A stretch of 5,443 bases of DNA from the NCBI GenBank assembly GCA_029050995.1, contig JAIDLO010000177.1, forward strand, positions 1 to 5,443. Reading direction: 5' to 3'. The stretch comes from Eubacterium sp. GTDB lineage: Bacteria > Bacillota > Clostridia > Oscillospirales > Acutalibacteraceae. Below, in pieces: positions 1 through 5,443 of the stretch. A program made the translations under genes and the position numbers. The notes below the pieces were generated by a model. That model was not told the DNA's origin. It saw only the letters and a program-made list of their open reading frames with translations, and ran no database searches. Positions within the stretch are counted from its first letter, which is position 1, and each line of letters starts with the position of its first letter.

Positions 1-18
1 ATATAATAGAATTTGCTA

Positions 19-48
19 TTGACTGATTAGAAAATATTAGGATATAAT
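19..48 (+). promoter_or_regulatory. Sigma-A promoter of the five-gene operon
   Basis: A -35 box TTGACT (19-24) and a perfect -10 box TATAAT (43-48) are separated by 18 bases. Transcription should start near base 55, giving a leader of only about 19 bases before the ATG at 74. That leaves no room for a riboswitch or attenuator ahead of the first gene on this transcript. The boxes are seen directly; activity is inferred. A second TATAAT at 2-7 would need a -35 box outside the window. Confidence 0.8.
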
Positions 49-73
49 ACTATTTATTAAAGGAGGGAGTACG

Positions 74-589
74 ATGAAAGATATTATTGTTGTTTATCCC
101 TCAAGAGATACTGCAATGAAACTTCGTGCTCTTATTGAAAAAGGCGGATATCATGTGTCGCATATCTGTGCGCATGGTTCAACGGCACTTGAAATTGCGC
201 AGGAAAAACGAAACGGCGTTATTGTCTGCCCTTTTGTTATGCGTGATATGTCATCTGCCGATCTTGCCGATGCACTGCCGAATGATTTTGATGTTATTGC
301 ACTTTCAAAAAACGGTCGTGAGCAGTATATGGGTAATATGCTTACCCTGGCAATGCCGCTTAATGTAAGTGAATTTCTGCAGACAGTCGGTATTCTTGCC
401 TCCAGCCAGTCGGGCTTTACCAAAAGAAGTGAAAGCGAAAACGATTATATATCCAAGGCAAAGGAAGCACTGATGAGCGTTAAGGGTATGAGCGAAATGC
501 AGGCGCATAAATATCTTCAGCAGGTTAGTATGAACAGCGGCAAAAAGCTTTTGCAGACGGCAATGGATATTCTTGATGAACTGAACTGA
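74..589 (+). CDS. ANTAR-domain RNA-binding regulator with degenerate receiver
   Basis: This is probably a cytoplasmic antitermination regulator of the ANTAR response-regulator family (171 residues; members with one receiver and one ANTAR domain are usually near 190). Residues about 126-167 form the ANTAR domain, with the typical pattern ISKAKEALM, then KGMSEMQAHKYLQQVSM, then a closing helix. Family members bind RNA carrying two adjacent hexaloop hairpins and block terminator formation. Residues 1-110 have receiver-like order: strand IIVVY, strand GVIVC (48-52), DVIAL (73-77) and the MPLNVSEFL segment (94-102). However, the acidic pair after strand 1 is replaced by Tyr8-Pro9-Ser10, the phospho-acceptor position is Pro53 rather than Asp, and the usual Lys before the last Pro is Met94. 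It is therefore unlikely to be switched by standard phosphorylation. The start is set by AAAGGAGGG (59-67), 7 bases before the ATG. Its RNA target is not evident in this window. Confidence 0.88.
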   Translation: MKDIIVVYPSRDTAMKLRALIEKGGYHVSHICAHGSTALEIAQEKRNGVIVCPFVMRDMSSADLADALPNDFDVIALSKNGREQYMGNMLTLAMPLNVSEFLQTVGILASSQSGFTKRSESENDYISKAKEALMSVKGMSEMQAHKYLQQVSMNSGKKLLQTAMDILDELN

Positions 590-611
590 TACATATAACG
601 GAGATGGTTTT

Positions 612-1451
612 ATGAAATTTACAAAGATGCACGGCTGTGGAAATGATTATGTTTATGTAAACGGTTTTGAAGAAAAGATAGAGGATGAGGCAAAGGCTGC
701 TATCACTGTTTCGGACCGCCATTTTGGTATCGGCGGGGATGGACTTATTATCATTAAACCGTCAGAAACGGCTGATTTTGAAATGGTTATGTATAATGCA
801 GACGGCTCTCGCGGCGCAATGTGCGGAAACGGTGTACGCTGTGTTGCAAAGTATGTTTATGATCATAAATTAACAGATAAAAAATCCATTTCGGTTGAAT
901 CAATGGGTGCTGTAAAGTATATTGATGTTGATGTTGAAAACGGAAAGGTTGTTTCGGCAAAGGTAGATATGGGCAGCCCGATTCTTGATGCAAAGAAAAT
1001 CCCTGTTGTATCTGAAAATGAAAAGGCAGTCAATGAAAAAATAATTGTTGACGGAACAGAGTATTCTATGACCTGTGTTTCTATGGGTAATCCGCATGCA
1101 GTTGTTTTTACGGATATTCCTGTAAGGGAATTCCCGCTTGAAAAAATCGGACCGATGTTTGAAAATCATCCTGCTTTTCCGGATAGAGTAAATACGGAAT
1201 TCGTAAATGTAATAGACAGAAAAAACCTTGATATGCGTGTTTGGGAGCGCGGTTCGGGCGAAACGCTTGCCTGCGGAACAGGCACCTGTGCAACAGTTGT
1301 TGCGGCAATTTTAAACGGATATGTTGATCATGATGTTACAGTGCATTTGATCGGCGGAGATTTGCAAATCAGCTGGAGCGGTAATGAGGCAGACAGTGTG
1401 TTTATGACAGGCTCTGCCGAAACTGTTTTCAGCGGAGAAATAGATTTATAA
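612..1451 (+). CDS. dapF: Diaminopimelate epimerase
   Basis: DapF interconverts LL- and meso-diaminopimelate, giving the direct precursor of lysine and of meso-DAP peptidoglycan. It is a cytoplasmic, cofactor-independent two-base racemase. The length (279 residues) is normal for the family. Landmarks are KMHGCGNDYVYV (5-16), GIGGDG (39-44), YNADGSRGAMCGNGVRC (61-77) with catalytic Cys71, SMGNPHAV (157-164), and ERGSGETLACGTGTCA (212-227) with the second catalytic Cys221. The two halves are the expected pseudo-symmetric lobes, each giving one active-site cysteine. GGAG at 600-603, 8 bases ahead, supports the ATG. It lies 22 bases after the ANTAR gene and 19 bases before dapL, whose product supplies its substrate. 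Nothing appears truncated or altered. Confidence 0.98.
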   Translation: MKFTKMHGCGNDYVYVNGFEEKIEDEAKAAITVSDRHFGIGGDGLIIIKPSETADFEMVMYNADGSRGAMCGNGVRCVAKYVYDHKLTDKKSISVESMGAVKYIDVDVENGKVVSAKVDMGSPILDAKKIPVVSENEKAVNEKIIVDGTEYSMTCVSMGNPHAVVFTDIPVREFPLEKIGPMFENHPAFPDRVNTEFVNVIDRKNLDMRVWERGSGETLACGTGTCATVVAAILNGYVDHDVTVHLIGGDLQISWSGNEADSVFMTGSAETVFSGEIDL

Positions 1452-1456
1452 ATTAC

Positions 1457-1470
1457 AGGAGGTTGATCCT
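1457..1470 (+). promoter_or_regulatory. Ribosome binding site of dapL, unusually extended and self-complementary
   Basis: AGGAGGT (1457-1463) is a full Shine-Dalgarno core, 8 bases before the ATG when measured from AGGAGG. The whole block AGGAGGTTGATCCT resembles the complement of the bacterial 16S rRNA 3' end (AGGAGGTGATCC), with one extra T. AGGA (1457-1460) can also pair with TCCT (1467-1470) across a 6-base loop. Both features are read directly; any regulatory role is speculative. Confidence 0.75.
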
Positions 1471-2685
1471 ATGAAGATTAATGAAAACTTTTTAAAGATT
1501 GAAAGCTCTTATCTGTTTTCAACCGTTGCAAAAAAGCAGCGTGAATATCAGGCAGCGCATCCTGATAAAGAGGTTATCCGCCTTTCTATCGGCGATGTAA
1601 CAAAGCCGCTTGTTCCTGCTGTTGTTGAAGCAATGCACAAGGCAGTAGACGAAATGGCAAACGAAGATACATTTCGCGGTTATCCGCCGGAGTACGGATA
1701 TGATTTCATTCTTGAAGCTATTCAGAAGAATGATTATGCAGACAGAGGCATTGATATTGCAAAGGATGAAATTTTCCTTTCAGACGGCGCTAAATCAGAC
1801 TGCGGAAATATCGGCGATATCTTTAGTGTAGACAATAAGGTTGCAATTTGCGATCCTGTTTATCCTGTTTATCTTGATACAAATATTATGGCAGGCAGAA
1901 GTGGGGATAAAGGCGAAAACGGTCTTTATGAGAATATTATTTATATGCCTTGCACAGCTGAAAACGGCTTTATGCCGGAGCTTCCGAAGGAAAAGGCAGA
2001 TGTTATTTATCTCTGCTTCCCGAACAACCCGATCGGTGTAACTGCTTCAAAAGAGCAGTTAAAGGTATGGGTGGATTATGCACTTGAAAATCATTCCCTT
2101 ATTCTTTTCGATTCCGCTTACGAAGCATTTATTACAGATGATTCTCCGAAATCCATTTATGAAATAGAGGGCGCTAAGAAATGCGCTATTGAGCTTCGCT
2201 CATTTTCCAAAACAGCTGGCTTTACAGGTATGAGATGCGGCTATACTGTTGTTCCGAAGGAGCTTGTTTTTGATGGTACAAGCCTAAATCCGTTATGGGC
2301 TCGCCGTCAGGCAACGAAGTTCAATGGTGTAAGCTATATTACACAGCGTGCTGCCGAAGCTGTTTACAGTGAAGAGGGCAAGAAGCAGACGAAAGAGGTT
2401 CTTGCTTATTATCAGAGAAATGCAAAAACAATTTTTGACGGTCTTACCGAAGCAGGCTTTACCTGCTATGGTGCTAAAAATTCTCCATATGTCTGGCTTG
2501 CAACACCTGCCGGAATGACATCATGGGAATTCTTTGATGATTTGCTTGATAAATGCCAGGTTGTCGGCACACCGGGCTCGGGCTTCGGGCCAAGCGGTGA
2601 GGGCTATTTGAGATTAACCGCATTCGGCAATTATGAAAAAACTATTGAAGCTGTTGAACGCATTAAATCCGTTTACGGCAAATAA
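1471..2685 (+). CDS. dapL: LL-diaminopimelate aminotransferase
   Basis: DapL is a PLP-dependent class I/II (fold type I) aminotransferase. It converts L-tetrahydrodipicolinate plus glutamate to LL-diaminopimelate plus 2-oxoglutarate in one step, bypassing the succinylated or acetylated intermediates of other lysine routes. The length, 404 residues, matches the family (about 400-410). The N-terminal block (residues 6-42) with SYLFSTVAKK and IRLSIGDVTKPL is characteristic of DapL, as is FRGYPPEYGYDFL-like sequence at 68-81. SDGAKSDCGN (104-113) lies at the phosphate-binding region. CFPNNPIGV (182-190) holds the conserved Asn, DSAYEAF (214-220) the Asp that contacts the pyridine ring, and SFSKTAGFTGMRCGY (244-258) the Schiff-base Lys247. 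Placement next to dapF fits consecutive steps. A related aminotransferase specificity is possible in principle, but the match along the whole length favours DapL. Confidence 0.96.
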   Translation: MKINENFLKIESSYLFSTVAKKQREYQAAHPDKEVIRLSIGDVTKPLVPAVVEAMHKAVDEMANEDTFRGYPPEYGYDFILEAIQKNDYADRGIDIAKDEIFLSDGAKSDCGNIGDIFSVDNKVAICDPVYPVYLDTNIMAGRSGDKGENGLYENIIYMPCTAENGFMPELPKEKADVIYLCFPNNPIGVTASKEQLKVWVDYALENHSLILFDSAYEAFITDDSPKSIYEIEGAKKCAIELRSFSKTAGFTGMRCGYTVVPKELVFDGTSLNPLWARRQATKFNGVSYITQRAAEAVYSEEGKKQTKEVLAYYQRNAKTIFDGLTEAGFTCYGAKNSPYVWLATPAGMTSWEFFDDLLDKCQVVGTPGSGFGPSGEGYLRLTAFGNYEKTIEAVERIKSVYGK

Positions 2686-2710
2686 TTTATAAAACAGGAG
2701 GAGTTTTAAA

Positions 2711-3424
2711 ATGAACAAAACAGAGCAGTTATACGAAGGTAAAGCAAAGAAAGTTTGGGCAACTGAAGACCCTGATGTTGTTATCGTTGATTATAAAGAT
2801 GATGCAACTGCTTTCAACGGAAAGAAAAAGGGTACAATCGTAGGCAAGGGTGTTGTTAACAACAAAATGTCTAACTACCTTATGCAGATTCTTGAAACAA
2901 AGGGTGTTCCTACGCACTTTGTTGAAGAGCTTTCCGATCGTGAAACAGCAGTTAAAAGAGTTACAATCGTTCCGCTTGAGGTTATTATTCGTAACCGTGC
3001 AGCAGGCTCAATCTGCAAAAGATTAGGTCTTGAAGAGGGAATGGATTTCGTTGCTCCATCTATTGAATTTTCATATAAATGTGATGAGCTTGATGATCCG
3101 CTTATTTCTGAATACCATGCAATTTCATGCGGCTTCTCAACAAGAGAAGAGGTAGATACAATCAAAGAAATGGCATTCAAGGTTAATGATGTGCTTAAAG
3201 AGTATTTTGCATCAATCGGTGTTGAGCTTATTGACTTTAAGCTTGAATTCGGTAAAACATCAGACGGCACAATTGTTCTTGCTGATGAAATCAGCCCTGA
3301 TACATGCCGTTTCTGGGATATTGAAACACACGAAAAGCTTGATAAGGATCGTTTCCGTCGTGATCTTGGCGGTGTTGAAGATGCTTATGCAGAAATGATG
3401 AAAAGGACAGGTCTTGAAAAATAA
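2711..3424 (+). CDS. purC: Phosphoribosylaminoimidazole-succinocarboxamide synthase (SAICAR synthetase)
   Basis: PurC joins CAIR and L-aspartate using ATP to form SAICAR in de novo purine synthesis. It is a soluble cytoplasmic enzyme. The length, 237 residues, is typical of the short bacterial form. Family landmarks in order are LYEGKAKKVW (7-16, ATP-binding N-terminal lobe), YKDDATAFNG (28-37), VPLEVIIRNRAAGS (87-100, first signature), LIDFKLEFG (173-181, second signature) and LADEISPDTCRFWD (190-203). AGGAGG (2696-2701) precedes the ATG by 9 bases, and the coding sequence starts 25 bases after dapL. The stop codon overlaps the purB start. No purine riboswitch or attenuator is visible in the short gap upstream, so local purine control at this point is not supported by the sequence. 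Confidence 0.98.
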   Translation: MNKTEQLYEGKAKKVWATEDPDVVIVDYKDDATAFNGKKKGTIVGKGVVNNKMSNYLMQILETKGVPTHFVEELSDRETAVKRVTIVPLEVIIRNRAAGSICKRLGLEEGMDFVAPSIEFSYKCDELDDPLISEYHAISCGFSTREEVDTIKEMAFKVNDVLKEYFASIGVELIDFKLEFGKTSDGTIVLADEISPDTCRFWDIETHEKLDKDRFRRDLGGVEDAYAEMMKRTGLEK

Positions 3425-3426
3425 TG
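3422..3426 (+). promoter_or_regulatory. purC/purB stop-start overlap (TAATG)
   Basis: The purC stop TAA (3422-3424) shares its last A with the purB ATG (3424-3426). The nearest Shine-Dalgarno-like bases are AAGGA (3403-3407) and AGG (3409-3411), the latter 12 bases from the ATG, so independent initiation looks weak compared with the other genes here. Translational coupling is the likely way to keep the two products balanced. The overlap is seen directly; coupling is inferred. Confidence 0.8.
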
Positions 3427-4857
3427 CCAAATAATACTTATAATTCTCCGTTTAATGCTCGTTACGCAAGCAAGGAAATGCAGTATATCTATTCTCCTGA
3501 TTTTAAATTTAAAACATGGAGAAAGCTCTGGATTGCGCTTGCTGAAACAGAAAACGAGCTTGGACTCAATGTTACAAAAGAACAGATAGATGAGCTTAAG
3601 GCTCACGCTGATGAAATCAATTATGAGGTTGCGCAGGAATATGAAAAGAAATTCCGCCATGATGTAATGAGCCATGTTCACGCTTACGGCGAACAGTGCC
3701 CGAACGCAAAAGGCATTATCCATCTTGGTGCAACAAGCTGCTATGTTGGCGATAATACTGATGTAATTACAATGCGAGAAGCATTGCTTCTGATTAAAAA
3801 GAAGCTTGTTAATGCTATAGCATCTGTTGCAAAATTCGCTGATGAATATAAGGATATGCCTTGCCTTGGCTTTACACATTTCCAGCCTGCACAACCAACA
3901 ACTGTTGGTAAGCGTGCAACGCTTTGGCTTATGGATTTGGTAATGGACTATGAAGAGGTTGAGCATGTTCTTGATACCCTTATGCTCCTTGGCTCAAAGG
4001 GTACAACAGGTACGCAGGCATCCTTCTTAGAACTTTTCAACGGCGATCACGAAAAGTGCAAAGCGCTTGATAAAAAGATTGCTGAAAAAATGGGATTCAA
4101 GGCTTGCTTCCCTGTAAGCGGACAGACCTATGCAAGAAAGCTTGATACAATCGTTTGCAACTGCCTTGCGCTTATTGCGCAGTCCTGCTGTAAATTTTCT
4201 AATGATTTAAGACTTCTTCAGAATCTTAAAGAGATTGAAGAGCCTTTTGAGAAAAATCAGATCGGCTCATCAGCAATGGCTTATAAGCGTAATCCTATGA
4301 GAAGCGAAAGAATCGCATCTCTTTCAAGATATGTTATGATTGATGCGCTTAATCCTGCCTGGACAGCATCTGCGCAGTGGTTTGAAAGAACACTTGATGA
4401 CAGTGCAAACAAGCGTGTTTCTGTTGCAGAAGCATTCCTTGCAACAGACGGTATTCTTGATCTTTATATCAATGTTACAAGCGGACTTGTTGTTTATCCA
4501 AAGGTTATAGAGGCTCGTCTTATGAGCGAACTTCCGTTTATGGCAACCGAAAATATTATGATGGATGCTGTAAAGAAGGGCGGCGACAGACAGGAGCTTC
4601 ACGAAAAAATCCGTGTTCACTCAATGGCTGCAGGTGCAGTTGTTAAGGTTGAGGGCGGTCAGAATGATTTGGTAGACAGAATTGCTGCCGATCCTGCATT
4701 TATGATGACCAAGGAAGAAATTATGGCTGTTATGAAGCCTGAAAACTTTGTTGGCAGAGCACCGCAGCAGACTGCTGATTTCCTTGCAGAAACCGTTAAG
4801 CCGATCCTTGATGCAAATAAGGAACTTATCGGAATTGATGTTGAAATTAATGTATAA
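3424..4857 (+). CDS. purB: Adenylosuccinate lyase, ADSL-like subfamily
   Basis: PurB acts twice in purine synthesis: it splits SAICAR to AICAR plus fumarate, and adenylosuccinate to AMP plus fumarate. It belongs to the fumarase/aspartase superfamily, whose members are homotetramers with active sites built from three subunits. At 477 residues it is longer than the roughly 430-residue Bacillus type and close to animal ADSL (about 484). Landmarks are RYASKEM (13-19), FRHDVMSHVHAYGE (77-90), HLGATSCYVGDNTD (100-113), FTHFQPAQPTTVGKRA (150-165) with catalytic His152, and KGTTGTQASFLELF (192-205). The signature loop GSSAMAYKRNPMRSER (281-296) carries the catalytic-base serine, probably Ser282. WFERTLDDSANKR, PKVIEAR and GRAPQQ complete the helical core and C-terminal domain. 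In the signature loop Ala286 replaces the Pro usual in the superfamily. The gene is intact and follows purC by overlap, matching their consecutive reactions. Confidence 0.97.
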   Translation: MPNNTYNSPFNARYASKEMQYIYSPDFKFKTWRKLWIALAETENELGLNVTKEQIDELKAHADEINYEVAQEYEKKFRHDVMSHVHAYGEQCPNAKGIIHLGATSCYVGDNTDVITMREALLLIKKKLVNAIASVAKFADEYKDMPCLGFTHFQPAQPTTVGKRATLWLMDLVMDYEEVEHVLDTLMLLGSKGTTGTQASFLELFNGDHEKCKALDKKIAEKMGFKACFPVSGQTYARKLDTIVCNCLALIAQSCCKFSNDLRLLQNLKEIEEPFEKNQIGSSAMAYKRNPMRSERIASLSRYVMIDALNPAWTASAQWFERTLDDSANKRVSVAEAFLATDGILDLYINVTSGLVVYPKVIEARLMSELPFMATENIMMDAVKKGGDRQELHEKIRVHSMAAGAVVKVEGGQNDLVDRIAADPAFMMTKEEIMAVMKPENFVGRAPQQTADFLAETVKPILDANKELIGIDVEINV

Positions 4858-4868
4858 TTAAATATCAA

Positions 4869-4908
4869 AAAAAATTAAGGCACCGAGTAATCGGTGCCTT
4901 AATTTTTT
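4869..4908. terminator. Bidirectional intrinsic terminator between purB and the DUF4234 gene
   Basis: A perfect 18-base inverted repeat has its left arm at 4869-4886 and right arm at 4891-4908, around a GTAA loop (4887-4890). The core pairs are AAGGCACCGA with TCGGTGCCTT. On the plus strand the stem runs into six T (4903-4908) and lies 11 bases after the purB stop. On the minus strand the A-run 4867-4874 gives eight T, 8 bases after the opposing gene's stop. The GUAA loop of the plus-strand RNA fits the stable GNRA type. It can end both converging transcripts. Confidence 0.93.
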
Positions 4909-4916
4909 GATTGTTA

Positions 4917-5381
4917 TTAACCACGCTTATTGAAATCTTCTGCTAAAATATTCATTGCTTTTAATATTTTATGCATATAAATGAATGGACCAACAACGAT
5001 TAATGAGCCTAATACATTCCAAAGCCAGAAATCTGCTGCGCCAAAGCTATATCCAAGATTTCTTCTTTTCAGTTCGTTTCCTATACGGGAAGAAATTTTA
5101 GCAAACCAAACGATTGCACCGATTCCAAGTGTTATAGGAGCTATAATGAAAACTAAAAGACAATAATGCATTGTTCTCTTGTTGTCATATCTGCCTGCTA
5201 TGGTGTTGATATCGTTTGATACACCTGATAATACAACAATTCCGTAAATGCCGAATGTGATTATTGAAAGCAGAATAAACTTAATAAGACCTCTGTTTGT
5301 TTTAAGCTGAGTAACAGGTGCACTTGATTGTACATATGCTTCCTGTGGCATTGTTGTTTGTGTGTTTTGTGTTTCGTTCAT
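4917..5381 (-). CDS. DUF4234-family small membrane protein
   Basis: This is a predicted integral membrane protein of 154 residues and unknown function; the sequence pattern fits the DUF4234 family. Residues 1-30 form a polar, Gln/Thr-rich tail with no signal peptide. Three hydrophobic segments follow: about 32-51 (FILLSIITFGIYGIVVL), 72-94 and 117-136 (DFWLWNVLGSLIVVGPFIY). The loops are polar and often charged, with conserved-looking RYDNKRTMHY (64-73) and RIGNELKRR (99-107). A longer reading frame reaches a GTG at 5420, but that codon lies upstream of the predicted transcription start. The ATG at 5379-5381 has GAGGAGG 8 bases ahead, so I chose it. The gene is monocistronic here, convergent with the operon and separately promoted, so it has no evident functional link to it. 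The family name is recognised from sequence pattern, not from a search. Confidence 0.85.
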   Translation of the reverse strand: MNETQNTQTTMPQEAYVQSSAPVTQLKTNRGLIKFILLSIITFGIYGIVVLSGVSNDINTIAGRYDNKRTMHYCLLVFIIAPITLGIGAIVWFAKISSRIGNELKRRNLGYSFGAADFWLWNVLGSLIVVGPFIYMHKILKAMNILAEDFNKRG

Positions 5382-5389
5382 AATTAAAA

Positions 5390-5396
5390 CCTCCTC
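5390..5396 (-). promoter_or_regulatory. Ribosome binding site deciding the DUF4234 start
   Basis: On the minus strand GAGGAGG occupies 5396-5390, 8 bases before the ATG at 5381-5379. It is the only strong Shine-Dalgarno sequence near the 5' end of this reading frame. It therefore selects the 154-residue product over a 167-residue one from the upstream GTG. Confidence 0.9.
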
Positions 5397-5410
5397 AATT
5401 AGATGAATCC

Positions 5411-5440
5411 ATAATAACACATAAGTATTCTAAATGTCAA
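5411..5440 (-). promoter_or_regulatory. Sigma-A promoter of the DUF4234 gene, extended -10
   Basis: Read on the minus strand, a perfect -35 box TTGACA (5440-5435) is followed after 18 bases by TATTAT (5416-5411). A TG one base before the -10 box gives an extended -10 element. Transcription should begin near 5404, leaving a leader of about 23 bases that contains only the ribosome binding site. The boxes are seen directly; activity is inferred. Confidence 0.8.
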
Positions 5441-5443
5441 TAT

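Larger units (their letters stand above)
19..4908 (+). other. Predicted operon: ANTAR regulator-dapF-dapL-purC-purB
   Basis: Five same-strand genes lie between one consensus promoter and one strong terminator. Gaps between genes are 22, 19 and 25 bases, and the last pair overlaps by one base. No hairpin followed by a T-run occurs in any gap, and I could not find an acceptable internal promoter. The unit combines an RNA-binding regulator, two consecutive steps of meso-diaminopimelate synthesis and two consecutive steps of purine synthesis. Single transcription is an inference from spacing; weak internal promoters cannot be excluded by eye. Confidence 0.7.

Noticed and set aside
5..49. Two small inverted repeats (AATAG/CTATT at 5-20 with a 6-base loop, and TATTA/TAATA at 35-49 with a 5-base loop), considered as an ANTAR dual-hairpin target.
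   Set aside because: The loops (AATTTG and GGATA) do not fit the A-at-1, G-at-4 hexaloop rule. The stems are AT-only and overlap the promoter boxes, so they would not be in the transcript from this promoter.
573..599. Possible internal promoter before dapF (TTGATG at 573-578, TATAAC at 594-599).
   Set aside because: The spacer is only 15 bases, and transcription would start within or beyond the dapF ribosome binding site.
2654..2692. Possible promoter before purC (TTGAAC at 2654-2659 with AT-rich sequence downstream).
   Set aside because: The nearest -10-like hexamer is 21 or more bases away. The AT-rich stretch is the ordinary end of dapL and the short gap.
2875..3270. Minus-strand open frame of 131 codons inside purC.
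   Set aside because: It is fully antisense to purC, with Ser-rich composition typical of the reverse complement of a real coding frame.
3385..3966. Long minus-strand open frame (193 codons) across the purC end and purB start.
   Set aside because: It lies opposite two clearly conserved genes, has no matching ribosome binding site I could see, and its translation resembles no recognisable protein. It is a shadow frame.
5382..5420. GTG-initiated N-terminal extension of the DUF4234 protein.
   Set aside because: The GTG lies upstream of the predicted transcription start and next to the -10 box, while a strong ribosome binding site serves the ATG at 5379-5381.

Overview
The window looks like chromosome from a low-to-moderate GC Gram-positive anaerobe of the class Clostridia, probably Oscillospiraceae/Ruminococcaceae or a close relative. 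The reasons are strong AGGAGG-type ribosome binding sites, consensus sigma-A promoters, AT-rich synonymous codon choice, an ANTAR regulator, the LL-diaminopimelate aminotransferase (DapL) lysine route, and a small DUF4234 membrane protein of a kind common in gut Clostridia. The taxon is an inference from gene content and style; no marker gene settles it.

Layout. A consensus promoter (19-48) opens a tightly packed plus-strand run of five genes. These are an ANTAR-domain RNA-binding regulator with a degenerate receiver (74-589), dapF (612-1451), dapL (1471-2685), purC (2711-3424) and purB (3424-4857). The gaps are 22, 19 and 25 bases, then a 1-base stop/start overlap. No terminator or convincing internal promoter is visible between them, so they are most simply read as one operon. 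It ends at a perfect 18-bp hairpin (4869-4908) flanked by A and T tracts, which can serve as terminator for both strands. Facing the operon is a single minus-strand gene for a three-helix DUF4234 membrane protein (4917-5381), with its own strong promoter at the right edge (5411-5440).

How the genes fit together. DapL makes LL-diaminopimelate directly from tetrahydrodipicolinate and glutamate. DapF epimerises it to meso-diaminopimelate, the precursor of lysine and, in many bacteria, of the peptidoglycan cross-link. PurC and PurB carry out consecutive steps of de novo purine synthesis (CAIR + aspartate to SAICAR, then SAICAR to AICAR + fumarate), and PurB also makes AMP from adenylosuccinate. 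The regulator at the head of the operon is of the class that acts by binding paired RNA hairpins to prevent transcription termination.

Most of the window is ordinary housekeeping metabolism. The points worth a second look are the regulator, which lacks the phospho-acceptor aspartate and other receiver residues; its co-transcription with lysine and purine genes; a PurB of the animal ADSL-like subfamily; and the shared terminator. I found no mobile element, CRISPR array, RNA gene or clearly new system. There is no gene-free stretch longer than about 75 bases.
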